NCBI GenBank assembly: GCA_903953985.1
Contig: CAJBLW010000562.1
Location: 1 to 8,990 of the forward strand
Source: an uncultured Burkholderiales bacterium
Lineage (GTDB): Bacteria; Pseudomonadota; Gammaproteobacteria; Burkholderiales; Burkholderiaceae_C
Length of the DNA: 8,990 bases
Direction of reading: 5' to 3'
The notes below the pieces were generated by a model. That model was not told where the DNA came from, made no database searches, and saw only the letters and a program-made list of their open reading frames with translations. This document shows, piece after piece, positions 6,059 to 8,990 of this stretch (position 1 is the first letter of the stretch; each line of letters begins with the position of its first letter). The position numbers and the translations under genes were made by a program.

Positions 6059-7033
6059 ATGAAATCATGGTGGATCCGAACGGCAGACAATGCGATGGCT
6101 CTGGAGCTGCGCGACATTCCCATACCGCAACCGGGGCCCGGTCAGGTGTGCATTCGCATCCACGCGGCGTCGCTCAATCGTGGCGAGTTCATCGCGGGCC
6201 ACGGCCTGCACACGGCGTCTACGGCTCGACCTGCGGGTTTCGAGGCGGCGGGCGAAGTGACAGCGCTGGGCGCAGGCGTTACCCGCTGGAAACTGGGTGA
6301 CCGGGTCATGGGCCGCTGCGACGGCGCTTTCGCCGAACACGGTTGCATGGTGGCCGATGAAGTGTTTGCGGCCCCCGCGCGCCTCACATGGGAGCAGGCG
6401 GCCGCCACAACGGTGGTGTTCCTTACCGTGTACGAAGCCTTGATGGCGCATGGCCGCTTGGTTGCAGGCGAAACCATGCTGGTGACCGGCATCTCCTCGG
6501 GCGTTGGTGTGGCATCGCTGCAGGTCGGCAAGGCCCTGGGTGCGCGGGTGATCGGCACCTCCGGGTCGTTGGAAAAACTCGAACGCCTGAAGGCGCTTGG
6601 CCTCGATGTCGCGTTGCACACCCGCGCGCCCGACTTCGTCCCAGCCGTCATGCAGGTCACCCAAAACCAAGGCGTGGACCTGGTGGTGAACACCGTCGGC
6701 GGCAGTGTCTTTGCCGCCTGCATCGAAGTCATGGGTTTCCAGGCAAGACTGGCCATGGTGGGCTATGTCGACGGCCAGGTCGACGCGCGCATCGACCTCG
6801 GCGCGCTGCACAGCAAGCGGTTGCAGCTGTTCGGCGTGTCCAACAAGATGCGCAACATGTCTCACCGCATAGCCGCAGCCAAGGCGCTGGAGCGTGACCT
6901 GCTGCCCATGCTGGCCGATGGCCGTGTGACGCCTTTGGTCGACCAGGTTTTCACACTCGATGACCTGCCAGCCGCCCAGCAGTGCATGCAGGGCAACCAG
7001 CACCTTGGCAAGCTGGTGGTGCGCGTCGACTGA
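6059..7033 (+). CDS. Zinc-free MDR / quinone oxidoreductase-like NAD(P)H-dependent enzyme
   Basis: Cytoplasmic medium-chain dehydrogenase/reductase, expected to reduce a quinone, enone or other activated carbonyl using NAD(P)H. The 324-aa length fits the quinone oxidoreductase/zeta-crystallin branch. The ATG at 6059 has AGGAG seven bases upstream, that site overlapping the stop of the preceding gene; an in-frame longer form from 5963 would lie inside that gene and is rejected. The GroES-like N-terminal half has PGPGQVCIRIHAASLNRGE (25-43), PAGFEAAGEV (58-67) and GDRVMG (80-85). The nucleotide-binding fold has LVTGISSGVGVASLQVGKAL (141-160). The cysteines that bind structural zinc in alcohol dehydrogenases are absent. 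Its place between two binding-protein genes suggests catabolism of the compound they bind, which is only inference. Confidence 0.9.
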   Translation: MKSWWIRTADNAMALELRDIPIPQPGPGQVCIRIHAASLNRGEFIAGHGLHTASTARPAGFEAAGEVTALGAGVTRWKLGDRVMGRCDGAFAEHGCMVADEVFAAPARLTWEQAAATTVVFLTVYEALMAHGRLVAGETMLVTGISSGVGVASLQVGKALGARVIGTSGSLEKLERLKALGLDVALHTRAPDFVPAVMQVTQNQGVDLVVNTVGGSVFAACIEVMGFQARLAMVGYVDGQVDARIDLGALHSKRLQLFGVSNKMRNMSHRIAAAKALERDLLPMLADGRVTPLVDQVFTLDDLPAAQQCMQGNQHLGKLVVRVD

Positions 7034-7116
7034 TCAGAGGTCGTCACAGGCTCGGTGTCATGACCCATTCAAGCGGCTAAATTTTTTCTATCCCTCAACC
7101 CACTCGGAGACTCAGG

Positions 7117-8082
7117 ATGATCAAGCAAATAACCGCCATTGCGCTGGCACTTGGCGTTGGATGGGCCACACAAGCCCAAGCCCAAGGCTACCCGAACAAA
7201 CCCATTCGCGTGGTGCTGGGCTACACCGCTGGCGGTGCGGCGGACGCTGTTGCGCGCCCGCTGATGCGTGTGCTTGAGCCACTGCTTGGGCAAGCCATCA
7301 TCGTCGAACCCAAGCCGGGCACTGCGGGCGGCGTGGCGGCGGAGTTCATCAGCAAGGTGGCGCCGGACGGTTACACGCTTTATCTTGCCGATGGCGGGCC
7401 CTTCACCACAGCGCCACACCTGTCAAAAGTAAGCTACCACCACCTCAACTCGTTTACCCACATTGGCCATGTTTGCAGCACGGGCAGCATCATGGTGGTG
7501 CATCCTTCCTCACCCTTCAAGAGCGTGGCCGACGTGGTGGCGGCAGCGAAAAAAGAACCTGACAAATGGAGCTACGGCACCTCGGGCATTGCCGGTCCGC
7601 ACCACTTTTCCGGCGAATTGCTCAAGAGTGTCAGCGGCGTGAACTTGCTGCACATTCCCTACAAGGGCGGCGCGCCAGCGATGACCGACCTGATGGGCAA
7701 CCAGGTGCCGATGCTGTTTTCTTCACTGGCTGCGGCAGTGGGTCCCTACAAGTCCGGCAAGCTGCGCGCTCTGGCGGTGACTTCGCCCAAACGTTCAGGC
7801 GCCTTCCCCGATGTGCCCACGATGGACGAGCTCGGTTACAAGGGTTTTGATTCCACCGGTTGGTTCGAGTTGATGGGCCCGGCTGGCATGGCACCAGAGC
7901 TCGTGGCGCGATTGTCACAGGCGCTGCTCAAGGCGGGTGAGGACAAAAACCTACAAGAGCAATTCAAGCAGCTGGGTTGCGACGCGGAATTTCTGACGCC
8001 CGCGCAGACCGTCGAGAAGATCAAGAGCGACCATGCCAAGTGGGGGAAAGTCATCAAGGAAGCCAACATCAAGGCCGAATGA
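7117..8082 (+). CDS. Bug-family (TctC-type) periplasmic solute-binding protein 2
   Basis: Second extracytoplasmic binding protein of the same family, 321 aa, acting in the periplasm. The ATG at 7117 follows CGGAGA by six bases. The signal peptide has K3, a hydrophobic core at about 5-16 and a likely cleavage after AQA-22. Family motifs are GYPNKPIRVVLGYTAGGAAD (24-43), VEPKPGTAGGVAAEF (63-77) and APDGYTLYLADGG (82-94). The family's usual aspartate after the glycine loop is kept (D43). Sequence similarity to the first binding protein is only at family level, so it is not a recent tandem copy and the ligands may differ. It is separated from the oxidoreductase gene by 83 bp, in which I see no terminator, so it may share the transcript or have its own start. 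A strong hairpin follows at 8114. Confidence 0.93.
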   Translation: MIKQITAIALALGVGWATQAQAQGYPNKPIRVVLGYTAGGAADAVARPLMRVLEPLLGQAIIVEPKPGTAGGVAAEFISKVAPDGYTLYLADGGPFTTAPHLSKVSYHHLNSFTHIGHVCSTGSIMVVHPSSPFKSVADVVAAAKKEPDKWSYGTSGIAGPHHFSGELLKSVSGVNLLHIPYKGGAPAMTDLMGNQVPMLFSSLAAAVGPYKSGKLRALAVTSPKRSGAFPDVPTMDELGYKGFDSTGWFELMGPAGMAPELVARLSQALLKAGEDKNLQEQFKQLGCDAEFLTPAQTVEKIKSDHAKWGKVIKEANIKAE

Positions 8083-8113
8083 CACCTGAAAACCGATAAG
8101 CCCATTTAGGCCG

Positions 8114-8140
8114 GGGCGAAAACGGAGGGCGTTTTCGCTC
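8114..8140 (+). terminator. Hairpin terminator of the binding-protein cluster
   Basis: A perfect 9-bp stem GCGAAAACG (8116-8124) pairs with CGTTTTCGC (8130-8138) around a 5-base loop, extendable by a G-T and a G-C pair to 8114-8140. It lies 31 bp after the stop of the second binding-protein gene. The tail that follows is AATTCTTTGG, a weak U-run, so termination may be only partial. No other gene reads through this site on the plus strand until the integrase remnant. Confidence 0.6.
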
Positions 8141-8264
8141 AATTCTTTGGTGCTCGCTTTCATCTCTGAGGGCCTGGGCCGGCGAAACGCAATTGCCGAC
8201 TCAGACTTCAATTTTTCTCATTGAAATTCGCCTGTCCTTTCCTCAAAACTGCCAACCCACCTGC

Positions 8265-8284
8265 ACCCACGCGCGTGGGTTTTT
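8265..8284 (+). terminator. 16-bp perfect palindrome with T-run
   Basis: ACCCACGCGCGTGGGT (8265-8280) is its own reverse complement and is followed by a run of five T (8280-8284). Folded with a 4-base GCGC loop it gives a 6-bp, GC-rich stem, a compact intrinsic-terminator shape. It sits about 8 bp before the start of recognisable integrase-remnant coding sequence and about 130 bp after the stronger hairpin. It could also be a protein-binding palindrome. The 205-bp stretch from 8083 to 8287 otherwise shows no gene that I can support. Confidence 0.45.
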
Positions 8285-8287
8285 GTC

Positions 8288-8544
8288 TGGGCAAGACCCG
8301 GCGAGGTATTGGGCCTGCACTGGGACGATGTGAACACCCAATGGGCTGGAATTGCCATCCGCGACAAGGTGAAAGGCACCCGAGAAATTCCGTTGGCCCC
8401 TTATGTGGCGCGCCTGCAAGGTGGCTGGGCTGGACGGCCTGACCCTGCATGGCTTGCGCTGTTTATTCAAAAGCCTGACCGAGTGGCTGGAAGTGCCCGT
8501 GGGCGTAGTGGCCCAAATCCAAGTCCACAAACCCAGCGCCACCG
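8288..8544 (+). pseudogene. Decayed tyrosine integrase, internally deleted and frameshifted
   Basis: Two pieces of one tyrosine recombinase catalytic domain lie in different frames. The first (8288 to about 8418) reads WARPGEVLGLHWDDVN, with the box I R-x-x-E, and then RDKVKGTREIPLAPYVARL, with the beta-hairpin lysine. The second (about 8412-8544, shifted frame) reads GLDGLTLHGLRCLFKSL, with box II H-x-x-R, and VVAQIQVHKPSATA, with the later histidine. The part between the hairpin and box II is missing, about 50 residues by comparison with normal integrases. The N-terminal domains and the region with the catalytic tyrosine are gone too. It cannot be active. The gene looks unrelated to the intact phage integrase at 129-1181, so it records a separate, older mobile element. 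Confidence 0.8.
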
Positions 8545-8658
8545 CTGACTGGCGACTCAAAAGACCATTGGGCGGTATCGGTCAACGGCAACTGGCGAAT
8601 GACTTTTACCTTTGAAGGCACAGACGCTGTGCTGGTCGACTACATGGACTACCACTAG
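8545..8658 (+). pseudogene. higB: HigB-type toxin, C-terminal remnant
   Basis: A 37-codon open stretch ending in TAG at 8656-8658 reads LTGDSKDHWAVSVNGNWRMT and then FTFEGTDAVLVDYMDYH. This is the typical end of RelE/HigB-family toxins of Proteobacteria, which are mRNA interferases of about 92 residues. Only the last ~37 residues are left, including the NWR arginine and the DYxDYH end. The N-terminal helices and the upstream catalytic histidine/lysine region are lost. The sequence begins exactly where the integrase remnant stops making sense, in another frame, and no start codon or ribosome site is in a suitable place. The toxin is therefore probably inactive. It lies 10 bp upstream of the antitoxin gene, keeping normal higBA order. 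Confidence 0.8.
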
Positions 8659-8668
8659 GAGTAAGGCG

Positions 8669-8983
8669 ATGACCCGCATGAACAACCCTCCCCACCCCGG
8701 CCTGACGCTGCGCGATGACGTGCTGCCCTCTTTGGGGCTGGGCGTAACCCAAGCCGCCGAACAGTTGGGCGTGTCCCGTGTCGCGTTGTCGCGCATGTTG
8801 AATGGCCGGGCAGCCATATCGCCCGACATGGCCCTGCGCTTAGAGGCATGGCTGGGCGTAGAGCGTGGAGGCGATGCCCGCGTGTGGCTGACAGAACAAA
8901 GCGCCTACGACGTGTGGCAGGCCCAACAGCGATTTAAGACCGCCCCCATGCGCGTCAAGCCTGCGCCAGCGATGGCCGCCTGA
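8669..8983 (+). CDS. higA: HigA-type antitoxin, XRE-family HTH regulator
   Basis: Antitoxin and autorepressor of a HigBA toxin-antitoxin pair, a DNA-binding cytoplasmic protein. The 104-aa protein begins MTRMNNPPHPGLTLRDDVLP, the usual HigA N-terminus. A helix-turn-helix follows at about 26-50 (VTQAAEQLGVSRVALSRMLNG) and the family-like end LRLEAWLG, then ARVWLTEQSAYDVWQAQQ (70-87). The ATG at 8669 is chosen because AGGAG lies seven bases upstream, overlapping the toxin stop; an in-frame ATG at 8678 is a possible alternative, and the extension back to 8612 has no supporting family sequence. The gene appears complete while its toxin partner is truncated, so it may persist as an orphan regulator. 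Its usual promoter, upstream of higB, seems to have been lost. Confidence 0.9.
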   Translation: MTRMNNPPHPGLTLRDDVLPSLGLGVTQAAEQLGVSRVALSRMLNGRAAISPDMALRLEAWLGVERGGDARVWLTEQSAYDVWQAQQRFKTAPMRVKPAPAMAA

Positions 8984-8990
8984 GATGAAA

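Noticed and set aside
6065..7003. Long minus-strand open frame of 312 codons opposite the MDR gene
   Set aside because: Composition (His, Gln, Arg-rich) and exact overlap with a well-supported gene mark it as an antisense shadow.
8207..8225. Inverted repeat TTCAAT/ATTGAA with a 7-base loop
   Set aside because: A 6-bp AT-rich stem with no T-run or gene context is expected by chance.

Overview
The window looks like a chromosome piece, or a metagenomic contig, from a betaproteobacterium of the order Burkholderiales, probably family Comamonadaceae. The evidence is high GC with Burkholderiales-like codon use in the right part, a Mfd C-terminus that reads like Comamonadaceae Mfd from memory, and two Bug/TctC-type periplasmic binding proteins, a family strongly expanded in that group. 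No species is proposed.

Region 1 (about 1-3770) is phage DNA. A tyrosine integrase (129-1181, +) is preceded by four copies of a TTGTCACACCG-type repeat. It runs convergently, with a 9-bp gap, into a compact leftward lysis/tail-end operon. In transcription order the operon holds the 3' end of a tail-type gene, a 137-aa tail-fibre-associated-type protein, an 80-aa small phage protein, a 136-aa multi-span membrane protein, a 115-aa protein with one membrane segment and a helical tail, a 35-aa membrane peptide, an M15-type peptidase endolysin, and a 3-TM holin. Nearly every gene pair is joined by overlapping or abutting stop and start codons (ATGA, GTGA, TAATG or a 13-bp overlap), which fixes the starts of several genes.

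Region 2 (about 3768-4937) is the last ~390 residues of the transcription-repair coupling factor Mfd, cut off abruptly where the phage sequence begins. The junction lies just after the position of the conserved helicase motif ATPIPRT, so both the phage tail gene and mfd are truncated at one point. This is a real integration or rearrangement, or an assembly chimera.

Region 3 (5077-8082) is a rightward host-type cluster: a Bug-family solute-binding protein, an MDR/quinone oxidoreductase-like enzyme (10 bp downstream), and a second Bug-family binding protein, closed by a clear hairpin at 8114-8140. No permease genes are present.

Region 4 (about 8265-8990) is a second patch of mobile debris: a decayed, internally deleted and frameshifted tyrosine integrase, joined out of frame to the C-terminal third of a HigB-type toxin, followed by an apparently intact HigA-type antitoxin with a good ribosome binding site.

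No convincing new system is seen. The points most worth checking are the phage/mfd junction, the possible non-canonical spanin-like pair in the lysis operon, the operator/arm-site-like repeats upstream of the integrase, and the orphan HigA behind an integrase-HigB chimera.
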